Below, piece by piece: positions 18,157 to 26,726 of a DNA stretch of 64,000 nucleotides. Under the pieces are notes generated by a model. The model saw nothing but the letters and a program-made list of their open reading frames with translations, searched no databases and was not told where the DNA came from. The stretch lies in assembly GCA_965223435.1 (NCBI GenBank), contig CBDCWQ010000020.1, positions 620,001 through 684,000 of the forward strand, written 5' to 3'. The first letter of the stretch is position 1. Each line of letters begins with the position of its first letter. This stretch comes from CBDCWQ01 sp965223435 (GTDB lineage Bacteria; Myxococcota; Kuafuiibacteriia; Kuafuiibacteriales; Kuafuiibacteriaceae). The position numbers and the translations under genes were made by a program.

Positions 18157-19248
18157 TTACTGTGGACGCCCGGCGCGATAGAGCATGGTGCTGCCCAGGG
18201 CGAGTACCGCGAGGTTGGGCCCAAAGACACAAACAAACGGACTGACGAGCCCGTGGGCGATGCCGTAGTCGCCTACCCGTACCAACATGTAGTAGCCCAC
18301 CACGCCCGCGAGGGCCCAAAGCACTTTCCGGACGGGTTTTTGTTCTTTTCCCCGGAGCATGATGGCGGTGGCCAGCAGTCCAAAAATCAAGGCCATGCTC
18401 GGGTAGGAAAAGCGCCGCCAAAAATCGCGTTCGGTGCGACGCATGTGGAGCGACGCCTTCGAGTCTTGCTGGAATACTTGCATCATTTCTCGGGAGGACA
18501 TTCTCTGTATTGGGCTCAAAAATCGCGTACGTTCGTTCAGTTCTTGTCTGACGTCGATTCCGATTTTGGCTTTTTTGAAGCTCAGGCGGTCGTAGTGGGG
18601 TGATTGGGTTTTTAAGTGAACTTCGCCATCGGTGAGGTTCAGACCAATGCCCTCCTTGGTGGGGCTCAGTGTGGCTTGGTCTGCGGTGATGAGGACCGGA
18701 TGCGCGGGGTCTCGGTTGTCAAACACAAACACGTCAAAAAGCACGCCGTGCTCGTTCCGGTCCCGAATGACCAGTGCCAGGCCGTCCAGGTCTTGGGTGA
18801 ATACACCAGGGGTGATGGCATGGATGATGTTCTGTATGCCCACCTGGACCAGGCGGTCATACAGTTGGTTCAGGCCGTAGGGACCGGCGAGATGGGCGAT
18901 GGGAAGGATAGCCACGGCGATGATCACGCCTAGTCCGAGGGGGACTTTGGCCAGCCGCAACGGGTCCGCGCCGGCCGCACGAAGGGCCAAGATCTCGAGG
19001 TCCTGGGACAGCCGGCCCAGGCCCACCATCAGGCTGGCCATGTACGCCAGCGGAATGACAATCACCAAGAACTGCGGAAGGAGCGAGAGGAAGATCAAGG
19101 TCGCATCACTGAGGGTTAGGCCCGTTCCGAGGGCGGCATCGGCCAGCTTACGGATCTGCAAGAGAAAGATGAGGGCGACAACCAGCGCTGTGCACCAGAG
19201 GAAGGGGCGCAAGACGTGGCGCAGGAGGTAGCGGTCTAGGCAACCCAA
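18157..19248 (-). CDS. LptF/LptG-family permease (YjgP/YjgQ)
   Basis: About 363 residues. The N-terminal helix LDRYLLRHVLRPFLWCTALVVALIFLLQI, the coupling segment GRLSQDLEILALRAAGADPLRLAKVPL, a periplasmic beta-jellyroll domain (about 110-255) and three C-terminal helices (FSYPSMALIFGLLATAIMLRG and following) match the LptF/G family, inner-membrane subunits of the ABC system that extracts lipopolysaccharide. I do not assign F or G with certainty. There is one permease here rather than the usual pair, with no LptB nearby. The frame is open for another 270 codons upstream, but that part overlaps the EAL gene; a TTG at 19246-19248 or GTGs near 19276-19281 are the realistic starts. Directly followed by the large barrel gene. 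Confidence 0.85.
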   Translation of the reverse strand: MGCLDRYLLRHVLRPFLWCTALVVALIFLLQIRKLADAALGTGLTLSDATLIFLSLLPQFLVIVIPLAYMASLMVGLGRLSQDLEILALRAAGADPLRLAKVPLGLGVIIAVAILPIAHLAGPYGLNQLYDRLVQVGIQNIIHAITPGVFTQDLDGLALVIRDRNEHGVLFDVFVFDNRDPAHPVLITADQATLSPTKEGIGLNLTDGEVHLKTQSPHYDRLSFKKAKIGIDVRQELNERTRFLSPIQRMSSREMMQVFQQDSKASLHMRRTERDFWRRFSYPSMALIFGLLATAIMLRGKEQKPVRKVLWALAGVVGYYMLVRVGDYGIAHGLVSPFVCVFGPNLAVLALGSTMLYRAGRPQ

Positions 19249-19410
19249 ATCAAACGCTCGACGCCGCCTGGCTACCACCACCGTTTGCAAGGCGCCACAC
19301 GCGCCTACCTTCGGTTCGGCTGTGGTTTGCTGTGCCGTGGGGCGCACGCCGAACGATGACGATGCGTCCACGCTTCGCTCTGGGGTGCATTCCGGGTTAT
19401 AACTAAGGGT

Positions 19411-20181
19411 GTGGGTCTGAGTCGACGAGGTCTTACGGAGGATTTGCTCCCGCACGTTCAGGATCGCATTGGGGTTGGGGACCTTCGTATCGTTTTTCAG
19501 CCATTGCTGGACCTTTGGACTGCGGAGATCTTTGCCTACGAAGCCCTGGTGCGTTCTTCTGATCAGGGTTTTGAGAGCCCAGTTCAGCTCTTTGACCGCG
19601 CGATAGAGCTCGACTGCTGCGGTGAGCTGGGCCGGCTGCTCCGGGGGCTCGCTGTGGATGGTTGTCCGGGCGCACCGTTGTTTCTCAACATCCACCCCAA
19701 AGAATTCGATGATGGCTGGTTGCTTCGGCCGGATGATCCCATTTTTCGTCATGAGCACCCGGTGTTCATTGAGATCACCGAATCGGTGCCGCTCAGCCAC
19801 GCCGCTTTTTGCTCTGAAACCCTGCAGGAGGTCCGCGACCGGGGGGTGCAGCTCGCGGTCGATGACTTGGGTGCTGGGTACTCGAACCTCAAATACATCG
19901 CAGATTTGCATCCCGAGATCGTGAAGTTTGACCGCGGGTTGATCGCGGGCCTGACCACCGATAGCCGCCTGTTTCGATTGGTGCGCTCCGTCGTTCGACT
20001 TTGTGTCGAGCTTGGCGCTCAGGTGGTGGCTGAGGGCATTGAGACCCCAGAAGAACTTCACGCCGTGCGACAGGCGGGCGCGCAGTTCGGGCAGGGCTAT
20101 CTTATCGCGCGCCCCGCTTTTCCTCCGCCTGCCTCAAGTGTGGACGTGTTTTCATCTTCGGCTCCGGTTGCACCGGGGTGA
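19411..20181 (+). CDS. EAL-domain c-di-GMP phosphodiesterase
   Basis: A 256-residue stand-alone EAL protein. All residues needed for catalysis are present: the EAL signature in YEALVR (44-46), Asn in FLNIHP (93), Glu in EITES (121), the DDLGAG loop (151-156), Lys in EIVKFDR, Glu in AEGIET and Gln in GQGYL. It should hydrolyse c-di-GMP to pGpG in the cytosol. No sensory domain is attached, so regulation must come through expression or partners. The GTG start has AAGG very close by. It is divergent from the LptF-like gene and 72 bases upstream of the YceI lipoprotein gene. The C-terminal 20 residues are Ser/Pro-rich and dispensable-looking. Confidence 0.92.
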   Translation: MGLSRRGLTEDLLPHVQDRIGVGDLRIVFQPLLDLWTAEIFAYEALVRSSDQGFESPVQLFDRAIELDCCGELGRLLRGLAVDGCPGAPLFLNIHPKEFDDGWLLRPDDPIFRHEHPVFIEITESVPLSHAAFCSETLQEVRDRGVQLAVDDLGAGYSNLKYIADLHPEIVKFDRGLIAGLTTDSRLFRLVRSVVRLCVELGAQVVAEGIETPEELHAVRQAGAQFGQGYLIARPAFPPPASSVDVFSSSAPVAPG

Positions 20182-20253
20182 GCCTCCATGTAAAACGGCG
20201 TCGCGCCCTGTGGGGACATGTCGTCCCAACGCGCGCCCCGGAGGAAGTGACAG

Positions 20254-20973
20254 ATGAGGCGACACAGCGACAAATCGACGTGGTTTATCTTTTTGGGTCT
20301 CGGGCTGGTGGCTTGTCCAAATCCGGCGGACAAGGCTCCCGAAGCACAAGTCGGGGAAGCGAAGCCCCTCGCGGCCGCTTCGAAGCCCTCGTCCCAGCCC
20401 TCTGCGGCGGGGCAGGCGCCGGCGGCAAAAAAAGGGCCCGATGACGGTCAGGGACTCGAGGTGCTGGCCATCTCGAAAGAAGGTTCCGAGGTCAAGTTTG
20501 TGGGCTCCAAAGTGACCGGAACGCACGATGGCGGATTTAAGGGGGTTTCTGGCAAAATTCACCTGGACCCGAAAAATCTCACGGCAAGCAAAGTTGAAGT
20601 CTCTATCGATATGAAAACGGTGTGGTCCGACGACGAGAAACTCACCGGTCATCTCAAGTCAGCGGACTTCTTTGATGTCGAAAAACACCCGGTGGCGACG
20701 TTTCGGTCGACAAAGATTGTCGCCGGAGCCACGCCTGGGGCCGCACACACCCTGACGGGGAATCTTCAACTTCACGGCGTGACCAAGCCGATCAGCTTTC
20801 CGGCGACGATCTCTGTCGGTGCGGCTTCGGTGACCGCGGAAAGTGAGTTTTCCCTGAATCGCAAGGATTTCGGAATTGTGTATCCTGGCAAGCCCGATGA
20901 CCTCATCCGGGACGCGGTGCTCATCAAACTGAAGCTCAAAGCACCGCGATCGGGGTCTGGGCAGCAGGGTTGA
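20254..20973 (+). CDS. YceI-family lipoprotein
   Basis: A 239-residue protein with a lipoprotein signal (FIFLGLGLVAC, Cys21), a Pro/Ala/Glu linker and a YceI lipocalin-like barrel (about 70-235). The YceI core is seen in VKFVGSKVTGTHDGGFKGVSGKI, SADFFDVEKHPVATFRSTKI and LTGNLQLHGVTKPI. YceI proteins bind isoprenoid-like or other amphiphilic ligands in the periplasm. The lipobox lacks a negatively charged +2 residue (Pro at +2), so outer-membrane sorting is expected. It is the first of a run of plus-strand genes reaching 32.4 kb and ends 69 bases before the sugar kinase gene; whether it belongs to that locus is unclear. Confidence 0.85.
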   Translation: MRRHSDKSTWFIFLGLGLVACPNPADKAPEAQVGEAKPLAAASKPSSQPSAAGQAPAAKKGPDDGQGLEVLAISKEGSEVKFVGSKVTGTHDGGFKGVSGKIHLDPKNLTASKVEVSIDMKTVWSDDEKLTGHLKSADFFDVEKHPVATFRSTKIVAGATPGAAHTLTGNLQLHGVTKPISFPATISVGAASVTAESEFSLNRKDFGIVYPGKPDDLIRDAVLIKLKLKAPRSGSGQQG

Positions 20974-21042
20974 GGCCGCTTCGTTCCCGCCTTTTCATTC
21001 GGTTGATCAATCGCGAAAAAAGTCCTAGGAGGTCCACCTACC

Positions 21043-22455
21043 ATGGGGATCTCCAGCCTACTGGACCAAGAACCGCGCATTCTGCCGCCACTGGATCGGG
21101 GTTTTCGGCCTCCTGTTCTGGCCCGCGCCGCATTTGGTTCCGCGGTCCAAGCTTCGCAAAACCCACAGACGGTCCATCTCGGGCTGGAGCGAAACAACGG
21201 GTATACCGCGACGCTCTCTGTGGATGTCCTCACCTCCGGTGAGGGTGCCGAGGCGGCGAGCTATCGCTGTGTCGAACGGGCCCTCAAGTTTCTCCTTTGG
21301 TCCCGAGGGGGCTGGAAGGTCTCCATCGCTGGCCCACGGGCTCTGGCGGAACGAATTCGTGACGCCTACCGCATCGGGGGTGAACGAGGCTTTGATGCCG
21401 AGTTGATGGGGCGGGTGTATCGTCGACCGTTCGAGGTGGAGATTGTGGCACCCGATCAAATTCCGGTGTCCAAAGAAGAAGCTTCGTCCGTGGGGGGCCA
21501 CCTTCGCGGGTGCCGAATCGGGTTTGATTTGGGGGCCAGCGACTACAAATTGGCGGCGGTGATCGATGGTGAACCGGTTTTCAGTACCGAAATCCCCTGG
21601 GATCCGGTTCCGCAAAGCGACCCCAATTACCACATTGAGCGCATTCGGGAAGGGCTCAAGCTCGCGGCCAGCAAGCTTCCCCGGGTGGACGCGATCGGCG
21701 GCAGTTCTGCGGGCATTTACGTCGACAACCAGCCCCGTGTCGCGTCGTTGTTCCGTTCGGTGCCTCCCCAAGCGTTCGAATCACACATCGAGTCGATGTT
21801 TAACCGGATCCAAGAAGAGTGGAAGGTTCCGCTGGTCCTGATCAATGACGGTGATGTCACCGCGTTGGCGGGAGGGATGTCGATCGCTGAGCATGGGGTG
21901 CTGGGGCTTGCGATGGGATCGAGCGAAGCCGTGGGATTCTTAGATCCTGAAGGCCGCATTACCGGTTGGTTGAACGAGTTGGCCTTTGCGCCGGTTGATA
22001 TGAGCACCCAGGCGGCTGTCGATGAATGGTCTAAGGACCGAGGTGTCGGTGCCATGTATTTTTCGCAGCAGGCGGTGAATCGTTTGTTGGCACCTGCCGG
22101 CATCCGTTTGCCCGAAGAGCTGGGTTTGCCCGAGCGGCTGCGCGAGGTTCAGAAAAAGGTGGAAGAGGGCCACCCTGGTGCCGAGTCCATTTTTGAGACC
22201 ATCGGTGTCTACCTCGGTTACACGATTCCATACTACCGGGAGTTCTATCCGTACACGAGCCTTCTCACCCTCGGGCGGGTCACGTCGGGTCGCGGTGGCG
22301 AGATTATTCTCGACAAGGCCTCTGAAGTTCTTCGCGAAGAGTTTCCAGAAATGGCGTCCATCAATTTGGTGGTCCCTGATGAGAAGAGCCGGCGCGTGGG
22401 CCAAGCGGTGGCGGCCGCAAGCCTGCCTCCGCTTGCGGCTCCCGACGGTAGGTAA
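21043..22455 (+). CDS. Atypical ROK/ASKHA-type sugar kinase, putative
   Basis: A 470-residue protein. After a 165-residue N-terminal region there is an actin-like ATPase fold: phosphate-1 loop GFDLGASDYKLAAV (about 165-178), GGSSAGIYVDNQP, the phosphate-2-like LVLINDGDVTALAGG (about 267-281) and the adenosine-like GLAMGSSEAVGFLDPEG. These fit an ASKHA sugar kinase near ROK, but the ROK zinc signature CxCGxxGCxE is missing and GTG is replaced by GSS, so the exact family is uncertain. The N-terminal region includes a PTS HPr-like stretch (LSVDVLTSGEGAEAASYRCVERALKFLL), which I only note. AGGAGG lies upstream of the ATG. It is followed three bases later by a PIG-L deacetylase and then nagB, so an amino-sugar such as GlcNAc or GlcN is the likely substrate. 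Confidence 0.65.
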   Translation: MGISSLLDQEPRILPPLDRGFRPPVLARAAFGSAVQASQNPQTVHLGLERNNGYTATLSVDVLTSGEGAEAASYRCVERALKFLLWSRGGWKVSIAGPRALAERIRDAYRIGGERGFDAELMGRVYRRPFEVEIVAPDQIPVSKEEASSVGGHLRGCRIGFDLGASDYKLAAVIDGEPVFSTEIPWDPVPQSDPNYHIERIREGLKLAASKLPRVDAIGGSSAGIYVDNQPRVASLFRSVPPQAFESHIESMFNRIQEEWKVPLVLINDGDVTALAGGMSIAEHGVLGLAMGSSEAVGFLDPEGRITGWLNELAFAPVDMSTQAAVDEWSKDRGVGAMYFSQQAVNRLLAPAGIRLPEELGLPERLREVQKKVEEGHPGAESIFETIGVYLGYTIPYYREFYPYTSLLTLGRVTSGRGGEIILDKASEVLREEFPEMASINLVVPDEKSRRVGQAVAAASLPPLAAPDGR

Positions 22456-22458
22456 GGG

Positions 22459-23307
22459 ATGAAGTTTCACCAAGCGACGGCAGATGTGTGCGTGCCCGAT
22501 GGGTCCGTGCTCGAACAAGCACTTTCGCGCACCACCCATATGGGGATAGGCGCCCACCAAGACGACCTCGAAATCATGGCGTTTCATGGGATTGCGGAGT
22601 GCTATGAGTCCCCCGAACACTGGTTTTTGGGCGTGACCTGCACCAACGGTGCCGGGAGCGCCCGCGCCGGCAAGTTTTCGGAGTTCACCGACGCGCAAAT
22701 GCAGGTCGTGCGCAAAGAAGAGCAAAACGAAGCCGCGCAAATTGGCAAGTATGGCGCCCAGCTTCAGCTCGACTATCCCAGTGCGACGGTCAAAGACGCC
22801 CAGGATCTGCGACTGTACGAAGATCTCGTGCGGGTGCTGAGGCAAGCCCGGCCGGAGATTGTGTATACCCACAACCCTGCCGACAAGCACGACTCCCACC
22901 TTGCGGTGTTGGCCGCCGCCGTGCGGGCGATGAAGGCCCTTGAGCCCGATGAAAGACCAAAACGGGTTTACGGCTGCGAAGTCTGGAGGGACTTAGATTG
23001 GCTCCAGCCGGAAGACAAAGTTCCCTTCGACGTAACCAGCCAGTCCGCGTTGGGCGAAAAACTGGTCGGCGTCTTTCGCTCTCAGATTGCAGGCGGTAAG
23101 CGTTACGATCTGGCGACCGTCGGCCGGCGCCGCGCGAACGCAACCTATTTCGAGTCCCATAGTACCGACGCGGCCGAACAGGTCATTTTTGGGCTTGATC
23201 TGACGCCGGTCATTCAAGATGGGGGGCCCGAGTTGGTTGATTTCATCGGGCCGTTTCTGGAGCGCTTTTTCGAGGATGTCCGCGCTCGGCTTAGGGCACG
23301 GCTTTAG
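22459..23307 (+). CDS. PIG-L (LmbE-like) N-acetylglucosamine deacetylase
   Basis: A 282-residue protein of the PIG-L superfamily. The zinc site is recognisable: AHQDDLE (residues 32-38; family consensus AHPDDxE) and HNPADKHDSH (138-147). The insert between them is normal length. The family removes acetyl groups from GlcNAc-containing small molecules or sugar conjugates. No signal peptide, so it is cytoplasmic. It starts four bases after the kinase stop with AAGG just before the ATG, and nagB follows after 50 bases. In this setting it most likely deacetylates an imported acetylated amino sugar or a short oligomer, doing the job that NagA does in classic GlcNAc catabolism. That pathway role is inferred from gene order. 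Confidence 0.85.
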   Translation: MKFHQATADVCVPDGSVLEQALSRTTHMGIGAHQDDLEIMAFHGIAECYESPEHWFLGVTCTNGAGSARAGKFSEFTDAQMQVVRKEEQNEAAQIGKYGAQLQLDYPSATVKDAQDLRLYEDLVRVLRQARPEIVYTHNPADKHDSHLAVLAAAVRAMKALEPDERPKRVYGCEVWRDLDWLQPEDKVPFDVTSQSALGEKLVGVFRSQIAGGKRYDLATVGRRRANATYFESHSTDAAEQVIFGLDLTPVIQDGGPELVDFIGPFLERFFEDVRARLRARL

Positions 23308-23357
23308 ATGTCTCAGATGCCTCCTCCGTCGCGGAAGGCGTGATTGGTAGAATCGAT

Positions 23358-24140
23358 ATGGAAGTCATTATTTCAGACACAGCGGAAGAGGCGAGTCTGG
23401 CAGCCGCTCGGTTGGTTGCTCGAACCATTCGGAAAAAGCCCAGCGCGGTATTGGGGCTGGCCACCGGGGGGACGCCCCTGTTGCTCTATCAGGAGCTTCG
23501 GCGGCTGCACCGCGAGGACGGACTCGATTTTTCGGGCATCAGCAGTTTCAATCTTGATGAGTACATCGGGCTTTCAGGCGATCATCCGTGTTCGTACCGG
23601 CATTTTATGGATACCCACCTGTTCAAGCACGTCAACATGGAGTCTGCCCGAACCCATATCCCCGACGGGACCACTCAGGATGTGCTGGCGACGTGTATGG
23701 CCTATGAGGAGGCCATCGTGGGGGCTGGCGGCATCGATCTGCAGATTTTGGGCATTGGCGGCGACGGTCATATCGGGTTTAACGAGCCCACGTCTTCGTT
23801 GGCGTCTCGGACCCGAATCAAAACCCTGACGGCAGAGACCAGACAGGATAACGCGAGGTTTTTCGCGTCCGAATCGGAGATCCCCCGACACGTCATCACC
23901 ATGGGGGTGGGGACGATCATGGAGGCGAAGGAGATCATTCTTCTCGCTTTTGGCGAGAATAAAGCGCAGGCCGTCGCTCGGACGGTGGAAGGACCGTTGA
24001 CGGCTGCTGTCCCGGCGTCCATCCTGCAAATGCACAGGGAAGCGCGCGTGTTTGTGGATGAAGCCGCGGCATCCCGCTTGCGTCGAGCAAGCTATTACAA
24101 GGAGGTTTTTCGGGGAAAGCCCGATTGGCAGTGCTATTGA
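23358..24140 (+). CDS. nagB: Glucosamine-6-phosphate deaminase
   Basis: A 260-residue enzyme converting glucosamine-6-phosphate to fructose-6-phosphate and ammonia. Family motifs are complete: phosphate loop TGGTP (36-40), general base D67 in FNLDEY, catalytic D136, H138 and E143 in GDGHIGFNEP, and the C-terminal segment with VEGPLTAAVPASILQ. Length is typical of NagB. I place the start at the ATG at 23358 (protein begins MEVIIS, as in homologues); a GTG 18 bases earlier is possible. It anchors the interpretation of the surrounding genes as amino-sugar catabolism: kinase, deacetylase, deaminase, then a Na+-coupled symporter 67 bases downstream. Confidence 0.95.
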   Translation: MEVIISDTAEEASLAAARLVARTIRKKPSAVLGLATGGTPLLLYQELRRLHREDGLDFSGISSFNLDEYIGLSGDHPCSYRHFMDTHLFKHVNMESARTHIPDGTTQDVLATCMAYEEAIVGAGGIDLQILGIGGDGHIGFNEPTSSLASRTRIKTLTAETRQDNARFFASESEIPRHVITMGVGTIMEAKEIILLAFGENKAQAVARTVEGPLTAAVPASILQMHREARVFVDEAAASRLRRASYYKEVFRGKPDWQCY

Positions 24141-24207
24141 GCGTTCGTCGGAGCGTCCAAGTACCCAAGGTCGGTAGGCCCGGAAAATCAAGGTTAGGAG
24201 GGACCCT

Positions 24208-26700
24208 GTGGAGACGCTGGATCCGCTATCAGGACTCGATTGGACCGTTATTGCGCTTTTCTTTGGGGCCACGCTTGCGATCGGTCTTTACTTTTCGAAG
24301 CGCGCCACCGGGAGCCTGAGCGAATATTTTGTCGCCGGCCGGAAGATGACCTGGTGGCTGGCGGGGACCTCCATCGTGGCGACCTCCTTTGCGGCGGACA
24401 CGCCCTTGGTGATTTCGGGCTGGATGCGCACCATTGGCCTCGAGCGCAACTGGTTTTGGTGGGGCGGCATCATGGGCATGATGCTTTGCACCTTCTTTTT
24501 TGCGCGCCTTTGGCGTCGTGCCGACATTTTGACCGACGTCGAGTTCAATGAGCTTCGTTACAGCGGTGCGCCGGCCGCGAGTCTACGTGCATTCCATGCC
24601 ACCTACCGCTCGCTGATTCAGAACACGCTGGTCATGGGGTGGGTCACGCTGGCGATGTCGAAAATCATCGACGTGACTTTGGATATCCCAAGTTTGGTTT
24701 TCCTGAAGAGTCAGTTCCTACCCCATTTGGTTCCCAAAGGCGTTGAGATTGCGGCTGCGGTCGGCCTCGACAATATTTCCGATTGGCCGGTGATGGGCGC
24801 GGCGATCATCCCCCCGAAAGCCACGGCCATTATTGCGTGTATGTCTATTGCGGCCCTGTATAGTGCTGTATCGGGGTTGTGGGGGGTCATTGCCACTGAT
24901 TTTTTCCAATTCACCTTTGCGATGACCGGCACCATCATTTTGATGGTGGTGGTTCTTGCGGCCTCAGGGGGCCCGACCAGCATGGTGACCCAGGCCAACG
25001 AGGCGGTTTTGTCGGGGCGGGTCTTCAATCGAGCGCCCGGTGACCGGCGCGCCTTTCCTTTGGATAAATGGAAAAAAGACAAGGCCAAGAAGAATTCAGA
25101 ACCGCAGGCGGATCTCGACAAGCTGGTGGCCGCGAAGTTGATCCAACCAGCCGAGGGCGGTGAGGCGTACGTGTGGACGAGCGACGGGCTGACCCAGAGC
25201 GCGTTTGCGGCGCGCGTGGGCGAGGCCGGCGTTCAGGCGTCGAAGGCGGCCATGCACCACTGGAAAAAAGCCTATACCGTACCCCGATCCCATTTTGTCG
25301 ATGCCAAAAGCCTCGACGAAGCTGTGGCCTCGGCGCTTTTGACGGAAGGCGAGTCCGGCACGAAAAAGACATCGGACTACCTGCGCTTCGCGACGCTCTC
25401 CCATTCTGAGGAGACGCTCAAAAACGCGCTCCAAGAGGCCAACGTGCATAACCATAGCGCAGTGCTGTCGGCATGGCGCCAAGATAAGGTTGTGGTGCCG
25501 GCCAAGATTACGGGCTTTCTTCCACCGTTTGACCTCGAGGGCGGCGGTCTTCTCGCGGTGTGGGCGTTGGTGGTTTTTCTGGGGCTTCAATGGTGGGTCG
25601 GGGGCGAGGGCGGCGGCTTCTTGGCGCAGCGGCTGTTCTCTTGCAAGGACGAAAAACATTCTGTTCTCGCTATGCTTTGGTTCAACTTCGCGAATTTTGT
25701 GCTCCGACCTTGGCCTTGGATCGTGGTGGGCGTCGCGTCGTTGTTTTTGATTCCCGACGTCACCGTGTACGGAAAGGGTTACGACCCTGAGCACGCCTAC
25801 GCCCTCATGTTGATGAAGTACCTCCCGGCGGGGTTCAAAGGTTTGATGGTGGCGGCGCTTATGGCGGCGTACATGTCGACGATTTCGACCCACGTGAATT
25901 TTGGTGCGTCGTATATCGTCAACGATCTGTACCGGCGCTTTGTCAACAAGGGCGGCACGGAGAAAGCCAACGTTCTTGTGTCGCAGGTCGCCTCCGTTTT
26001 ACTCGCGATGCTTGCGGCCCTTTATGCGTTTTTGTCCGACTCTATCGGAAGTGGTTGGTTCACATTTTTCGAGTTGATGTCGGGAGCCGGCATCGTCACC
26101 TTGCTTCGATGGTACTGGTGGCGAATCAACGCCTGGTCCGAGCTTTCCGCGATGGTTTCTTCCCTCGTCGTGTTCACTGAGCTCAACCATGGTTTTGTGG
26201 TGCGCGGTCTTTTTTCTTCGGCGGGGGCACCCGGTTATCTGCTCGATGAATATGCGGTGCGTTTTACCATCAACTTGCTGTTTTCCACCGGGGTGTGGGT
26301 CACCGTCACCTTCCTCACCCAACCAGAAAAAGAGGACCATTTGGTCGAATTCTATCGGCGCATCCGCCCCGCAGGGTGGTGGGCGCCCATCGCCGCAAAG
26401 GCTGGGAATCCAGACCATCTGGTGGTGGGGCGCACCGAATGGGCCGCGTGGGCTTTTGGCGTGACGGGTCTGTTTTCTATGATTGCGGCCTTCGGAAAGC
26501 TTTGTTTTGGAGAATTCTTGATCAGCGGTCTTTGCGCGGCCTACGGCGTGTTTGCCACCCTTTGTCTCTTTCGGTTGTTGAAGCGCATGGACTGGTCTTC
26601 TCTTCGTGAGGAAAAAGAAGACAAACAACCTCAAGAGAACGATGTCAGCACGCCTTCGATGGGCATACCAAGTGGCGTAGGGGATGGCGTCTGTTCATGA
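24208..26700 (+). CDS. Sodium:solute symporter (SSS family) with large internal insertion
   Basis: An 830-residue membrane transporter. SSS features are seen at the N-terminus (SLSEYFVAGRKMTWWLAGTSIVATSFAADTPL) and in the later helices (GLMVAALMAAYMSTISTHVNFGASYIVNDLYRRF, containing the Na+-site Ser/Thr). This is a member of the bacterial branch with ILTDVEFNELRY. It is roughly 200 residues longer than usual because residues about 255-440, between two helices, form a hydrophilic domain rich in Lys, Asp and Glu with helical repeats (DLDKLVAAKLI, SLDEAVASALL, SEETLKNALQEA). The GTG start is preceded by AGGAGGG. Gene order suggests the cargo is an amino sugar or oligosaccharide driven by Na+. 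The insertion's role is unknown. Confidence 0.88.
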   Translation: METLDPLSGLDWTVIALFFGATLAIGLYFSKRATGSLSEYFVAGRKMTWWLAGTSIVATSFAADTPLVISGWMRTIGLERNWFWWGGIMGMMLCTFFFARLWRRADILTDVEFNELRYSGAPAASLRAFHATYRSLIQNTLVMGWVTLAMSKIIDVTLDIPSLVFLKSQFLPHLVPKGVEIAAAVGLDNISDWPVMGAAIIPPKATAIIACMSIAALYSAVSGLWGVIATDFFQFTFAMTGTIILMVVVLAASGGPTSMVTQANEAVLSGRVFNRAPGDRRAFPLDKWKKDKAKKNSEPQADLDKLVAAKLIQPAEGGEAYVWTSDGLTQSAFAARVGEAGVQASKAAMHHWKKAYTVPRSHFVDAKSLDEAVASALLTEGESGTKKTSDYLRFATLSHSEETLKNALQEANVHNHSAVLSAWRQDKVVVPAKITGFLPPFDLEGGGLLAVWALVVFLGLQWWVGGEGGGFLAQRLFSCKDEKHSVLAMLWFNFANFVLRPWPWIVVGVASLFLIPDVTVYGKGYDPEHAYALMLMKYLPAGFKGLMVAALMAAYMSTISTHVNFGASYIVNDLYRRFVNKGGTEKANVLVSQVASVLLAMLAALYAFLSDSIGSGWFTFFELMSGAGIVTLLRWYWWRINAWSELSAMVSSLVVFTELNHGFVVRGLFSSAGAPGYLLDEYAVRFTINLLFSTGVWVTVTFLTQPEKEDHLVEFYRRIRPAGWWAPIAAKAGNPDHLVVGRTEWAAWAFGVTGLFSMIAAFGKLCFGEFLISGLCAAYGVFATLCLFRLLKRMDWSSLREEKEDKQPQENDVSTPSMGIPSGVGDGVCS

Positions 26701-26726
26701 GATCGATGAGGAAGGAGGCGATCACC

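Noticed and set aside
18152..18421. Upstream extension of the outer-membrane barrel frame
   Set aside because: The ATG at 18151 begins a clear signal peptide; the upstream codons overlap the 3-prime end of the permease gene and look non-coding.
19249..20061. Upstream extension of the LptF-like reading frame by about 270 codons
   Set aside because: The extension overlaps the EAL gene on the other strand, has no LptF similarity and contains no plausible ribosome site; the EAL frame carries all catalytic motifs.
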